Position numbers and translations under genes: made by a program
Shown here: positions 28,964-38,046 of the stretch, piece by piece
Numbering within the stretch: position 1 is the stretch's first letter
Layout of the letters: every line of letters begins with the position of its first letter
NCBI RefSeq assembly: GCF_016481305.1
Contig: NZ_JAENBO010000006.1
Location: 1 to 64,000 of the forward strand
Reading direction: 5' to 3'
Length of the DNA: 64,000 nucleotides
From: Streptococcus pacificus
GTDB lineage: Bacteria > Bacillota > Bacilli > Lactobacillales > Streptococcaceae
The notes under the pieces: model-generated
The model's input: only the letters and a program-made list of their open reading frames with translations
Database searches by the model: none
Told to the model about the DNA's origin: nothing

Positions 28964-30568
28964 ATGACTGAAAACATCAACTCTTCAAAAGATCTCTATC
29001 AAGCCTTGTGGAATTCGGCGGATATTTTGCGTTCCAAGATGGATGCCAATGACTACAAATCTTACTTGTTGGGGCTTATCTTTTACAAGTACCTCTCTGA
29101 CAAGCTCCTTTTTCACGTGGCTGAGATGATGGGAGAACCCTCTGATAATCTCAGTGAGGCTTTGGAGCTTTACCGCTCTCTTTACAACGATGACAGCAAC
29201 AAAGAAGCTATGATTGAAGTGCTCATGCGTGAGGTGTCTTATGTGATTGAGCCTGACCTCACCTTTATCGCCCTTGTTGCGCATATTCATGAAGAAACCT
29301 TCCAGTTGGAGAGTTTGGCACAAGGCTTTCGTAATATCGAGCAGGCTGACGAACTCTTTGAAAATCTCTTTGAGGATATCGACCTCTACTCAAAAAAATT
29401 GGGGGCAACGCCTCAAAAGCAAAACCAAACCATCGCTAGTGTCATGAAAGCTTTGGCTAATATTGATATAGATAGTTATATTGGAGATATGCTGGGAGAT
29501 GCTTATGAGTACCTTATCGGTCAGTTTGCGACGGATTCGGGGAAAAAAGCCGGTGAGTTTTATACGCCTCAACCGGTTGCCAAGCTGATGACGCAAATTG
29601 CCCTGCTTGGCCGTGAGGATAAAAAAGACTTTACCCTCTATGACCCAACAATGGGTTCTGGCTCCCTCCTCTTAAACGCTAAAAAGTACAGCCACCACCC
29701 AACAACCATTTCCTATTTTGGTCAGGAGTTAAACACAACAACCTATAACTTTGCTCGGATGAATATGATTTTGCACGGTGTTCCTGTCGGTCATCACCTC
29801 TTGAGTAATGCCGATACCCTTGATGAGGACTGGCCAACCCAAGAGCCTACCAACTTTGATGCCGTTTTGATGAATCCTCCTTACTCTGTCAAGTGGAGCG
29901 CCAGTGAGGGCTTCAAACAAGACCCACGTTTCTCACCTTTTGGTGCCCTAGCACCCAAGTCCAAAGCCGACTTTGCCTTTTTGCTACACGGCTACTACCA
30001 TCTCAAACAAGATGGCGGTGTCATGGCTATTGTCTTGCCACATGGTGTTTTGTTTAGAGGTAATGCCGAAGGTAAGATCAGAAAGCACCTGCTTGAAGAA
30101 GGAGCGATTGATACCGTGATTGGTCTGCCTGCTAACATCTTCTTTAATACTAGCATCCCAACCACTGTCATTATTTTGAAAAAGAATCGCACCACGCGCG
30201 ATGTTTACTTTATCGATGCCTCTAAAGAGTTTGATAAGGGGAAAAATCAAAATATCATGACCGATGAGCATATTGCCAAGATACTGGAAGCTTACAAAAG
30301 CCGTGAGGATATAGAGAAGTTTGCCCATCTAGCCACTTTTGAGGAGATTAAAGAGAACGACTTCAATCTCAATATTCCTCGTTATGTGGATACCTTTGAA
30401 GAAGAGGAAGTCACACCACTTGCTGAGATTGTTGCTAACATCAATCAAACCAATGCCAATATAGAAAAGCAAAGCAAAGACTTGATGGCCATGCTCGGAC
30501 AACTAAAAGGCACAACGCCAGAAGCACAGACAGAGTTGGAAAACTTTTTAAAAGACTTTAAGCTATAA
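28964..30568 (+). CDS. hsdM: Type I restriction-modification methyltransferase HsdM
   Basis: A 534-residue adenine-N6 DNA methyltransferase. It has an N-terminal helical HsdM_N domain (1-150), GEFYTP (197-202), SAM motif I DPTMGSGS (227-234), catalytic NPPY (304-307) and a C-terminal helical region that contacts HsdS. With HsdS it modifies host sites; with HsdR it forms the restriction complex. It is the last gene of the operon. Its base composition is distinctly higher (29101-29160 has 30 G/C in 60) than that of the passenger gene immediately before it, so the joint at 28962-28964 looks like a seam. Confidence 0.95.
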   Translation: MTENINSSKDLYQALWNSADILRSKMDANDYKSYLLGLIFYKYLSDKLLFHVAEMMGEPSDNLSEALELYRSLYNDDSNKEAMIEVLMREVSYVIEPDLTFIALVAHIHEETFQLESLAQGFRNIEQADELFENLFEDIDLYSKKLGATPQKQNQTIASVMKALANIDIDSYIGDMLGDAYEYLIGQFATDSGKKAGEFYTPQPVAKLMTQIALLGREDKKDFTLYDPTMGSGSLLLNAKKYSHHPTTISYFGQELNTTTYNFARMNMILHGVPVGHHLLSNADTLDEDWPTQEPTNFDAVLMNPPYSVKWSASEGFKQDPRFSPFGALAPKSKADFAFLLHGYYHLKQDGGVMAIVLPHGVLFRGNAEGKIRKHLLEEGAIDTVIGLPANIFFNTSIPTTVIILKKNRTTRDVYFIDASKEFDKGKNQNIMTDEHIAKILEAYKSREDIEKFAHLATFEEIKENDFNLNIPRYVDTFEEEEVTPLAEIVANINQTNANIEKQSKDLMAMLGQLKGTTPEAQTELENFLKDFKL

Positions 30569-30573
30569 CAACT

Positions 30574-30605
30574 AACGGTTAGACTTTTTGTCTAATCGTT
30601 TTTTT
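30574..30605 (+). terminator. Terminator of the hsd/defence operon
   Basis: AACGGTTAGAC (30574-30584) pairs with GTCTAATCGTT (30590-30600), followed by TTTTT. Confidence 0.88.
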
Positions 30606-30618
30606 CAGTCTTTAAATC

Positions 30619-30647
30619 TTGACAAAACAGTGTCTAGCGATTATACT
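30619..30647 (+). promoter_or_regulatory. Promoter of the XRE regulator
   Basis: A perfect TTGACA (30619-30624), 17-base spacer, TATACT (30642-30647). Confidence 0.85.
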
Positions 30648-30649
30648 AT

Positions 30650-30673
30650 AAATGTAAAGCGAACTATACATTT
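30650..30673. promoter_or_regulatory. Candidate operator of the XRE regulator
   Basis: The inverted repeat AAATGTA (30650-30656) / TACATTT (30667-30673), 10-base spacer, sits at the expected transcription start. This suggests negative autoregulation by the gene that follows. Confidence 0.55.
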
Positions 30674-30694
30674 GAGTAGAGAGAAAGACAAGAG

Positions 30695-30898
30695 ATGAAA
30701 ACGAGAATTCAGGAGCTGAGAAAGGCGCAAAAGCTCAGTCAAGCAGAACTAGCGGAGTCTTTAGATGTCACGCGCCAGACGATTATCTCTCTTGAGAGGG
30801 GGAGGTATACGGCATCGTTAGAGTTGGCTTTTAAGATTGCCAAATTTTTTAATCGTTCCATTGAGGATATTTTTTTATTTGAGGAAGACGAGGTTTAA
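30695..30898 (+). CDS. Small XRE-family transcriptional regulator
   Basis: A 67-residue single-domain helix-turn-helix protein of the Cro/CI type (YozG-like). The HTH is LSQAELAESLDVTRQTIISL (residues 14-33), followed by the usual SIEDIF helix. It is expected to bind the inverted repeat at its own promoter. It lies 2 bases before a four-helix membrane protein, a common pairing in Firmicutes where the regulator controls the membrane gene. It belongs to the chromosomal backbone rather than the restriction block, from which a terminator separates it. Confidence 0.88.
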   Translation: MKTRIQELRKAQKLSQAELAESLDVTRQTIISLERGRYTASLELAFKIAKFFNRSIEDIFLFEEDEV

Positions 30899-30900
30899 CA

Positions 30901-31350
30901 ATGTTTTTAATCAGTTATTTTCTTTTTCAAAAGAAAACACGGAAAAAAGTGAAGCAGGTAATGTTTTGGCAGGCTTTGATAGGAATTTTACTGGGGATTG
31001 TCTTACTTTTACTTCCAATCAATCAGCAGCTATCAAATTTTTATCATAATTTTTGGTTTGGTTTTTCACTAGCTATTATCGTTGTCAGTCTCTATCAATG
31101 GTATGTGATTACCAATAAGAAAAGATTTGACGCTTTTTATGTCAAATTTGCTGATGAGCGTCAGTCCTATCTTCAAAATTTGGCAGCTCAAATCACTTAT
31201 GTCATTGAAACGCTCTTGCTTATCGTTTTAGTTTTTTTACAGTCTTTTGCTCATTTCACAATTTCACTTCAATCACTACTCTTGGTTATCATTGCTATAC
31301 ATGTTTACGGATTTCTACTCATCAAACTACTATTAGAAAAATTACTTTAA
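30901..31350 (+). CDS. Uncharacterised four-helix membrane protein
   Basis: A 149-residue integral membrane protein with hydrophobic segments at about 21-39, 51-70, 96-116 and 120-145. A conserved-looking DERQ motif lies in the loop before helix 3 (KFADERQSYLQ). Proteins with this motif and an XRE partner are common in Firmicutes but unassigned. It is translated with the regulator (2-base gap) and followed by a CPBP protease gene, so the three form a small operon. No enzymatic residues are recognised. Confidence 0.7.
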   Translation: MFLISYFLFQKKTRKKVKQVMFWQALIGILLGIVLLLLPINQQLSNFYHNFWFGFSLAIIVVSLYQWYVITNKKRFDAFYVKFADERQSYLQNLAAQITYVIETLLLIVLVFLQSFAHFTISLQSLLLVIIAIHVYGFLLIKLLLEKLL

Positions 31351-31365
31351 GAGGTTACTAACAAA

Positions 31366-32043
31366 ATGAATAAAATAAAATCTATTGCACTTGGCATACT
31401 CATTCTCATCTTGTGGACAGCTATTCTAATCGCTGGTCAGATACCACTTGGTTTCTTTATTGGTCTTAATGCTGTCGTTAAAAGCGATTTTGATCTCTTT
31501 CAAATCATCGTGACTGTTCTGATACAGCTGGCTAGTATTTTTGCCTTTGTTTATTTTGCGATTAAAAAGCAGTTTATTTCTCTTAATGAAAAATTATCTG
31601 TCTTAAAGGCCTTGCTCACTTTTGCCATTGGCTATCCTACTATTTTGCTTGGTGGTATATTAGGGAATTTGTTTCTATCTTCTGATGGTCAGGTGACAAC
31701 AGAAAACCAACAAGCGCTTCTTCAATTGATTAGTCAAGTACCTATGGTGATCATGTTTGTCATGATTGTTATTGGGGCACCTATCATGGAAGAACTTTTA
31801 TTTAGAAAAATGATTCCTCACTATCTCTTTAAAAATCATCAGACGGTAGGTTTGATTGTTGGAGGTCTCTTATTTGCTCTGTTTCATATGCCGACAAATC
31901 TTGGTAGCTTTATCACCTATGGTGTGATGAGTGCCGTCTTAACCTTTGTCGTCTACAAGACCAAGAGAATAGAGTATAGTATTTTGCTTCATTTTTTAAA
32001 TAATGTAATTGCCTTTCTATTAATACTTTTTAATGTTGGGTAA
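31366..32043 (+). CDS. CPBP family intramembrane metalloprotease
   Basis: A 225-residue polytopic membrane protein of the CAAX-protease/bacteriocin-processing (Abi) family. The three signature motifs are present: EELLFR (Glu142, Glu143, Arg147), FALFH (His174) and HFLNN (His209, Asn213). Streptococcal members are linked to bacteriocin processing or self-immunity, but no bacteriocin gene is visible nearby, so the substrate is unknown. The ATG follows AAGAGG. It ends at a bidirectional terminator shared with proC. Confidence 0.88.
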   Translation: MNKIKSIALGILILILWTAILIAGQIPLGFFIGLNAVVKSDFDLFQIIVTVLIQLASIFAFVYFAIKKQFISLNEKLSVLKALLTFAIGYPTILLGGILGNLFLSSDGQVTTENQQALLQLISQVPMVIMFVMIVIGAPIMEELLFRKMIPHYLFKNHQTVGLIVGGLLFALFHMPTNLGSFITYGVMSAVLTFVVYKTKRIEYSILLHFLNNVIAFLLILFNVG

Positions 32044-32054
32044 GTTAACTAAAC

Positions 32055-32087
32055 AAAAAACATTTGAGATCATCTCAAATGTTTTTT
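32055..32087. terminator. Bidirectional terminator (CPBP gene / proC)
   Basis: The 15-bp stem AAAAAACATTTGAGA / TCTCAAATGTTTTTT has a 3-base loop. It overlaps the last codons and stop of proC on the minus strand. Confidence 0.9.
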
Positions 32088-32845
32088 GCTTTCTTGATGG
32101 TGGCATCAATTGCCGTTTTAATGGTTTCAGAAAAATGATTTTCCTTAAGGCTGTCTAAACCAGCCTGTGTTGTCCCACCAGGACTTGCAATTTTTGTTAT
32201 CAAGTCTCTTGGTGTCTCTTGGCTTTCAAGTAGCATTTGACTGCTAGCTAAAAAGGTTTGACTAACAATGGTCAAGGCTAGTTTGGCATCAAATCCTTCT
32301 TTTTCACCTGCTGCTACCATAGCCTCGATAAATTGATAGAGATAAGCAGGACTAGAACCGGCTAAAGCGGTGAAGGTATCAAATGCTTCCTCACTGATTT
32401 CAAAGGAATGGCCAAAGGCATTGGTAATCGTCATTGCTAATCCCTTTAAGTCCTCATCAACCAAGTCATTAAAGCAAATGGCGGTCGTGCTTTTTCCAAT
32501 CTGAGCATTGAGATTGGGCATGATCCGAATCAGCGGTATCTTTTTTGAAGTGAGTGTGGCTAAGTCAGACAGAGTTATCCCAGCGGCCATTGACATGACA
32601 GGTTTTGTCATGGTCAAGGGTTTTAGGACGTCTGGGAACTGTTGTGGTTTGATGCCAAGAATCACTAGGTCACTTGCTTCAATCAATTCTTGGTGTGATT
32701 TAGCAGGCGCGACACCAAGTGCTTTTGCCACTTTTTTAGTTTTGTCATAGTGTGATTGCGAGATGAGTAGTTCAATCTCTAATGGTTTGAGTCCTTGGAT
32801 GATGGCAGTTGCCATTTTACCAACACCGATAATCCCTATTTTCAT
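32075..32845 (-). CDS. proC: Pyrroline-5-carboxylate reductase
   Basis: A 256-residue NAD(P)H-dependent enzyme catalysing the last step of proline synthesis. It has an N-terminal Rossmann motif (GIIGVGKMATAII), a mid-protein IMPN, and the C-terminal signature region LAGSSPAYLYQF...SPGGTTQAGL. It lies 9 bases after pepA in the same direction, so peptide breakdown and proline supply are probably co-transcribed. Its coding end forms one arm of the terminator. Confidence 0.94.
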   Translation of the reverse strand: MKIGIIGVGKMATAIIQGLKPLEIELLISQSHYDKTKKVAKALGVAPAKSHQELIEASDLVILGIKPQQFPDVLKPLTMTKPVMSMAAGITLSDLATLTSKKIPLIRIMPNLNAQIGKSTTAICFNDLVDEDLKGLAMTITNAFGHSFEISEEAFDTFTALAGSSPAYLYQFIEAMVAAGEKEGFDAKLALTIVSQTFLASSQMLLESQETPRDLITKIASPGGTTQAGLDSLKENHFSETIKTAIDATIKKAKNI

Positions 32846-32854
32846 ATTTAATCC

Positions 32855-33922
32855 TTAATAGCCTTTAATCGTATTCACTGTTGTTCGGTCAAGGCGTTTG
32901 ATGATTGCTTGGAGGTAGGCTTGTGCTTCTAGGAAGTCATCCATCGCATAGAGTGTTTGGTGTGAGTGGATATAGCGAGCACAAACGCCAATGGTTGTAG
33001 ACGGAATCCCACCATTTTTAAGGTGAGCTGCTCCGGCATCTGTGCCTCCTTTTCCTGTGTAATACTGATATTTAATACCAGCAGACTCAGCCGTGTCAAG
33101 GAGGAAATCACGCATGTCTTTAAGCATGATGTGTCCTGGGTCGTAGAAGCGAATCAAAGTCCCATCTCCAACTTTTCCTTGATCACCATAGACGTCACCA
33201 GCAGGTGAGCAGTCAACCGCAAAGAATAGTTCTGGGTCAAACTTGGTTGCTGAGACATGGGCACCGCGCAAACCAACTTCTTCTTGGACGTTGGCACCTG
33301 CAATCAGTGTATTTGAAAGTTGGGTGTTTTTAAGACTTTCAAGGAGTTCAGTCACCATTAAAACACCGTAACGGTTATCCCAGGCCTTACTGATGATATT
33401 TTTTTGGTTGGCAGTAAGGATGGTTTCAGACGCTGGGACAATGATGTCACCTGGTGTGATGCCAAAGGCTTCTGCCTCTTTTTTATCGGTGAAGCCACCG
33501 TCAAAGATAATATCTGACACTTGAGGAAGGCTAGGTGTGTTTCCTGAGCCACGAAGGAGGTGTGGAGGGACTGATCCAGAAATTAAAGGAATTGCTTGTC
33601 CATTTCTAGTGTAAAGGGTGAAGCGCTGAGAGCTAATCACAAGCGGATTCCAGCCACCGATTGGCACAACACGTATGGTACCGTCTGCCTTGATGCTACT
33701 AACCATGAAGCCCACTTCATCCATGTGAGCAGCAACCATTATGCGTGGCGCATCACTTTCCTGGCTTTCTTTAATCCCAAAAATTCCACCCAAGCCATCT
33801 GTTTCTACGCTATCAACGAGTGGTGTTATTTTTTGACGCAAAAAATCGCGAACAGTGTGTTCATAGCCTGCAATACCGTCTAATTCGGTTACTTCTTTAA
33901 TTTTATTAAATAACGTTGTCAT
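32855..33922 (-). CDS. pepA: Glutamyl aminopeptidase PepA (M42)
   Basis: A 355-residue cytoplasmic metallo-aminopeptidase that removes N-terminal Glu/Asp from peptides. Metal and catalytic motifs are AAHMDEVGF, WDNRYG, EEVGLRGA, DCSP and the late CARYIHSH. The ATG has ATGAGGT upstream and a -10 TATAAT at 33952-33947 on the minus strand. It is the first gene of pepA-proC. Confidence 0.93.
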   Translation of the reverse strand: MTTLFNKIKEVTELDGIAGYEHTVRDFLRQKITPLVDSVETDGLGGIFGIKESQESDAPRIMVAAHMDEVGFMVSSIKADGTIRVVPIGGWNPLVISSQRFTLYTRNGQAIPLISGSVPPHLLRGSGNTPSLPQVSDIIFDGGFTDKKEAEAFGITPGDIIVPASETILTANQKNIISKAWDNRYGVLMVTELLESLKNTQLSNTLIAGANVQEEVGLRGAHVSATKFDPELFFAVDCSPAGDVYGDQGKVGDGTLIRFYDPGHIMLKDMRDFLLDTAESAGIKYQYYTGKGGTDAGAAHLKNGGIPSTTIGVCARYIHSHQTLYAMDDFLEAQAYLQAIIKRLDRTTVNTIKGY

Positions 33923-33946
33923 ATATACCTCATTTCTACAATCTCT

Positions 33947-33952
33947 ATTATA
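33947..33952 (-). promoter_or_regulatory. pepA -10 box
   Basis: A perfect TATAAT on the minus strand, 24 bases before the ATG. The -35 is unclear. An AAGCTT-TTT-AAGCTT dyad (33964-33978) sits in the shared divergent region. Confidence 0.55.
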
Positions 33953-34011
33953 TCAAAAAATAAAAGCTTTTTAAGCTTAAAATATAAGAGAAATGTGATA
34001 GAATATAAAGT

Positions 34012-34308
34012 ATGAAAAAAAAGAAATTTTGGTTATCCACTGGCTTATTATTGGGGACACCAGCATTTTTAGGACTTGCCGCTTTTTTAGGCCATAAAAA
34101 ACAAGTGAAAGATCAAAAAACGGAATCTGAAATTTTGGATGAAGTGCGCTCTTTTTTTGCTTCTTTTGGTGTGATTAAAGTGGTGTATATCAGTTCTTTT
34201 AATCCTGCCAAAAAAGAAGCGCAAGGGGGCGTTGTCTTTGATGATGAGATTACGTTTTTCTTTCATTATCTAGATGGCGATATTAATTACAAGGAGAGTG
34301 AACAATGA
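34012..34308 (+). CDS. DUF4651 family protein
   Basis: A 98-residue protein with a Lys-rich start and one hydrophobic segment (about 7-26), then a small soluble domain ending in strands (VVYISSF, GGVVFDDEITFFFHYL). It resembles the DUF4651 proteins that precede a thioredoxin and YtpR in streptococci. The function is unknown. It is probably a membrane-anchored or secreted small protein. It overlaps the thioredoxin gene by 4 bases. Confidence 0.75.
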   Translation: MKKKKFWLSTGLLLGTPAFLGLAAFLGHKKQVKDQKTESEILDEVRSFFASFGVIKVVYISSFNPAKKEAQGGVVFDDEITFFFHYLDGDINYKESEQ

Positions 34309-34622
34309 TTATTCCAAAATCGTTAGAAGAAATAGCAGAATTAGTAGAAGGTCCAGATAAAATCGTTTTATTTTTCACAGCCGGTTGGTGTGGAGATTGC
34401 CGTTTTATCCATCCTCAAATGCCAGAGATTGAAGCAGAAAATGATTCTTTCGTTTTTGTAGAGGTTGACCGTGACAAGTATATGCCACTAGCTCAAAAAT
34501 GGAATATTTTTGGTATTCCAAGTTTTGTGGTTCTTCAAAATGGTAAAGAATTAGGACGATTAGTCAATAAAGACCGCAAAACTAAAAATGAAATCAATCA
34601 ATTTTTAGCAAGTATAGGCTAA
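34305..34622 (+). CDS. Thioredoxin-family protein (YtpP-like)
   Basis: A 105-residue cytoplasmic thioredoxin fold with the active site WCGDC (residues 29-33) and the cis-Pro in FGIPSF. The WCGDC rather than WCGPC active site sets it apart from the main TrxA and matches YtpP-like proteins. It is translated from ATG overlapping the DUF4651 stop (ATGA) and is followed 9 bases later by the YtpR gene, a conserved trio. Confidence 0.88.
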   Translation: MIIPKSLEEIAELVEGPDKIVLFFTAGWCGDCRFIHPQMPEIEAENDSFVFVEVDRDKYMPLAQKWNIFGIPSFVVLQNGKELGRLVNKDRKTKNEINQFLASIG

Positions 34623-34631
34623 GGGGGTTCT

Positions 34632-35255
34632 ATGATTTTTACTTATAATAAAGAGCATGTTGGCGATGTTTTGATGGTTATTGTGGCTAACGATGAAGGA
34701 AAACGTGTTAGTGTCGAGAGAAAAGGCCTTGTGGCGCGTGTTTTTCGTGAAGATACCAATGAAACAGTGGCTTGGAATATTTTTGAAGCCTCTGAAGTGA
34801 CAGCTATTTCAGGAAATGGACAAGTGACGCTTTCTGATGATGAGGTCGCAGCCTTTAATCAAGAAATGGTCGCAGCTGGCTTTGACGCTTCTTTGGAAAA
34901 TCCTCAAACACCAAGTTTTGTAGTGGGTGAAATTATTGCTATGGAAGCTCATCCTGATAGTGATCATCTTAATATCTGTCAAGTGAAAGTCGCAGCAGAC
35001 AAAGAACTTCAAATTGTTGCTGGTGCACCAAATGCACGAGTTGGTCTTAAAACAATTGTTGCCCTAGATGGTGCTATGATGCCAAATGGTAGCCTTATTT
35101 TCTCTGGAAAATTAAGAGGGGTAGATAGTTTTGGCATGATGTGCTCACCACGAGAATTAGCCCTTCCAAATGCGCCACAAAAAAGAGGGATTATCGAATT
35201 AGATGATAGTGCTATCGTTGGTGATGCTTTTGACGTCAAGAAACACTGGCACTAA
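34632..35255 (+). CDS. ytpR: YtpR-family tRNA-binding protein
   Basis: A 207-residue protein. Residues about 95-200 form a tRNA-binding OB fold like the N-terminus of PheT and EMAPII: VVGEIIAMEAHPDSDHLNIC, VAGAPNARVG, and GVDSFGMMCSPREL. The N-terminal 90 residues are a DUF4479-type domain. A role in tRNA or RNA handling is inferred from the fold; the target is unknown. AAGGGGG precedes the ATG. It ends the DUF4651-thioredoxin-YtpR operon. Confidence 0.88.
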   Translation: MIFTYNKEHVGDVLMVIVANDEGKRVSVERKGLVARVFREDTNETVAWNIFEASEVTAISGNGQVTLSDDEVAAFNQEMVAAGFDASLENPQTPSFVVGEIIAMEAHPDSDHLNICQVKVAADKELQIVAGAPNARVGLKTIVALDGAMMPNGSLIFSGKLRGVDSFGMMCSPRELALPNAPQKRGIIELDDSAIVGDAFDVKKHWH

Positions 35256-35275
35256 GAAATTATTGAAGAGATTGT

Positions 35276-35306
35276 GAGAAGATTAGACGATCTTCTCTTT
35301 TTTTAT
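35276..35306 (+). terminator. Terminator after ytpR
   Basis: GAGAAGAT (35276-35283) pairs with ATCTTCTC (35290-35297), then a T run. Confidence 0.88.
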
Positions 35307-35320
35307 TTTTCTCTTTCTAT

Positions 35321-35328
35321 TTCGAATA
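35321..35328 (+). promoter_or_regulatory. SigX (ComX) cin-box of ssbB
   Basis: TTCGAATA fits TNCGAATA and lies 22 bases before the ssbB ATG, the same distance as at comGA. It is preceded by a T-rich tract. Confidence 0.8.
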
Positions 35329-35349
35329 GAAGAGATAGGAGGAAGATAA

Positions 35350-35745
35350 ATGTACAATAAAGCAATAATGATTGGTAGACTGACGGCCACGCCTGAACTG
35401 GTCACAACACCCAATGAAAAAAGTGTCACAAGAGCGACGTTGGCTGTTGGAAGGCGCTTCAAAGGTAAAGATGGCGAAAGAGAGACTGATTTTATTTCAG
35501 TGGTTGTCTGGGGGAAATTAGCAGAAGTCTTAGTCAGCTATGGCACAAAGGGCAGTCTTATCGCTGTTGATGGCGAATGGCGAACAAGAAAGTATGACAA
35601 AGACAAGGTAACACACTACGTGAGTGAGCTCTTATGTTCTTCTTTCCAATTGTTAGAAAGTAAAACACAGCGAGCCATGCGTGAAAATAATATTTCAAGT
35701 GATATCGCAGATCTCGTTTTAGACGAAGAAGAACTCCCATTTTAG
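35350..35745 (+). CDS. ssbB: Competence single-stranded DNA-binding protein SsbB
   Basis: A 131-residue OB-fold ssDNA-binding protein. It is shorter than housekeeping SSB (about 160-170) because it lacks the long Gly/Gln linker, but it keeps the acidic tip DEEELPF that recruits partners. The N-terminus MYNKAIMIGRL is typical of streptococcal SsbB. It coats incoming DNA during transformation. The cin-box upstream ties it to SigX. AGATAGGAGG precedes the ATG. It is terminated before groES. Confidence 0.92.
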   Translation: MYNKAIMIGRLTATPELVTTPNEKSVTRATLAVGRRFKGKDGERETDFISVVVWGKLAEVLVSYGTKGSLIAVDGEWRTRKYDKDKVTHYVSELLCSSFQLLESKTQRAMRENNISSDIADLVLDEEELPF

Positions 35746-35752
35746 AATCATC

Positions 35753-35782
35753 AAAAAAGTAATCGTTGCGATTGCTTTTTTC
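35753..35782 (+). terminator. ssbB terminator
   Basis: AAAAAAGTAATCG pairs with CGATTGCTTTTTT around TTG; abuts the groES promoter. Confidence 0.85.
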
Positions 35783-35798
35783 TTGACTATTTTTGACC
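35782..35798 (+). promoter_or_regulatory. CtsR operator at groESL
   Basis: CTTGACT-ATT-TTTGACC matches the CtsR site (reverse orientation TTTGACY-N3-TTTGACY) with one mismatch. It covers the -35 of the groESL promoter. Confidence 0.72.
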
Positions 35799-35810
35799 AA
35801 GTGATACAAT
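35783..35810 (+). promoter_or_regulatory. groESL promoter
   Basis: TTGACT (35783-35788), 16-base spacer, TACAAT (35805-35810). Confidence 0.8.
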
Positions 35811-35821
35811 AAGAGATGGAA

Positions 35822-35848
35822 TTAGCACTCGATAGATAAGAGTGCTAA
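35822..35848 (+). promoter_or_regulatory. CIRCE element (HrcA operator)
   Basis: TTAGCACTC (35822-35830), 9-base spacer, GAGTGCTAA (35840-35848): a perfect CIRCE in the groES leader. HrcA should repress groESL here until heat stress. Confidence 0.97.
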
Positions 35849-35871
35849 TAAAATATTTGCGGAGGCGTTAT

Positions 35872-37792
<1,921 letters not shown>

Positions 37793-37802
37793 AAATAAAA
37801 AG

Positions 37803-37828
37803 AAACCCTTGTCTATCAAGGGTTTTTG
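37803..37828 (+). terminator. groESL terminator
   Basis: AAACCCTTG (37803-37811) pairs with CAAGGGTTT (37817-37825), then TTT. Confidence 0.9.
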
Positions 37829-37988
37829 CTTGTTTTGAAATGTTTTCAGAGAAAAGTGGGCAAAAAAGGGGCAATGTTACGAATAAAGAGATGAAAGCAA
37901 AGCATATTAGCTGATTTAAGATGGTGTGTTTTTTCAGATCTTTCTCACTAATATTGCTACTGGGATTTTGCTTAAGGCTGAAATTTGT

Positions 37989-38026
37989 TATAATGGGGAT
38001 AAGTATGATAACATTAATCATGTTAT
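37989..38026 (+). promoter_or_regulatory. -10 box and inverted repeat upstream of the TcaA-like gene
   Basis: TATAAT (37989-37994), with only a poor -35. The perfect repeat ATAACAT-TAATC-ATGTTAT (38008-38026) lies just downstream of the expected start, where an operator or a leader hairpin would be. No known consensus was matched. Confidence 0.45.
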
Positions 38027-38046
38027 GCTAAACAAAGGAGACGAAG

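Noticed and set aside
37829..37988. Small gene between groEL and the TcaA-like gene
   Set aside because: Short ORFs there lack ribosome-binding sites and any recognisable sequence.
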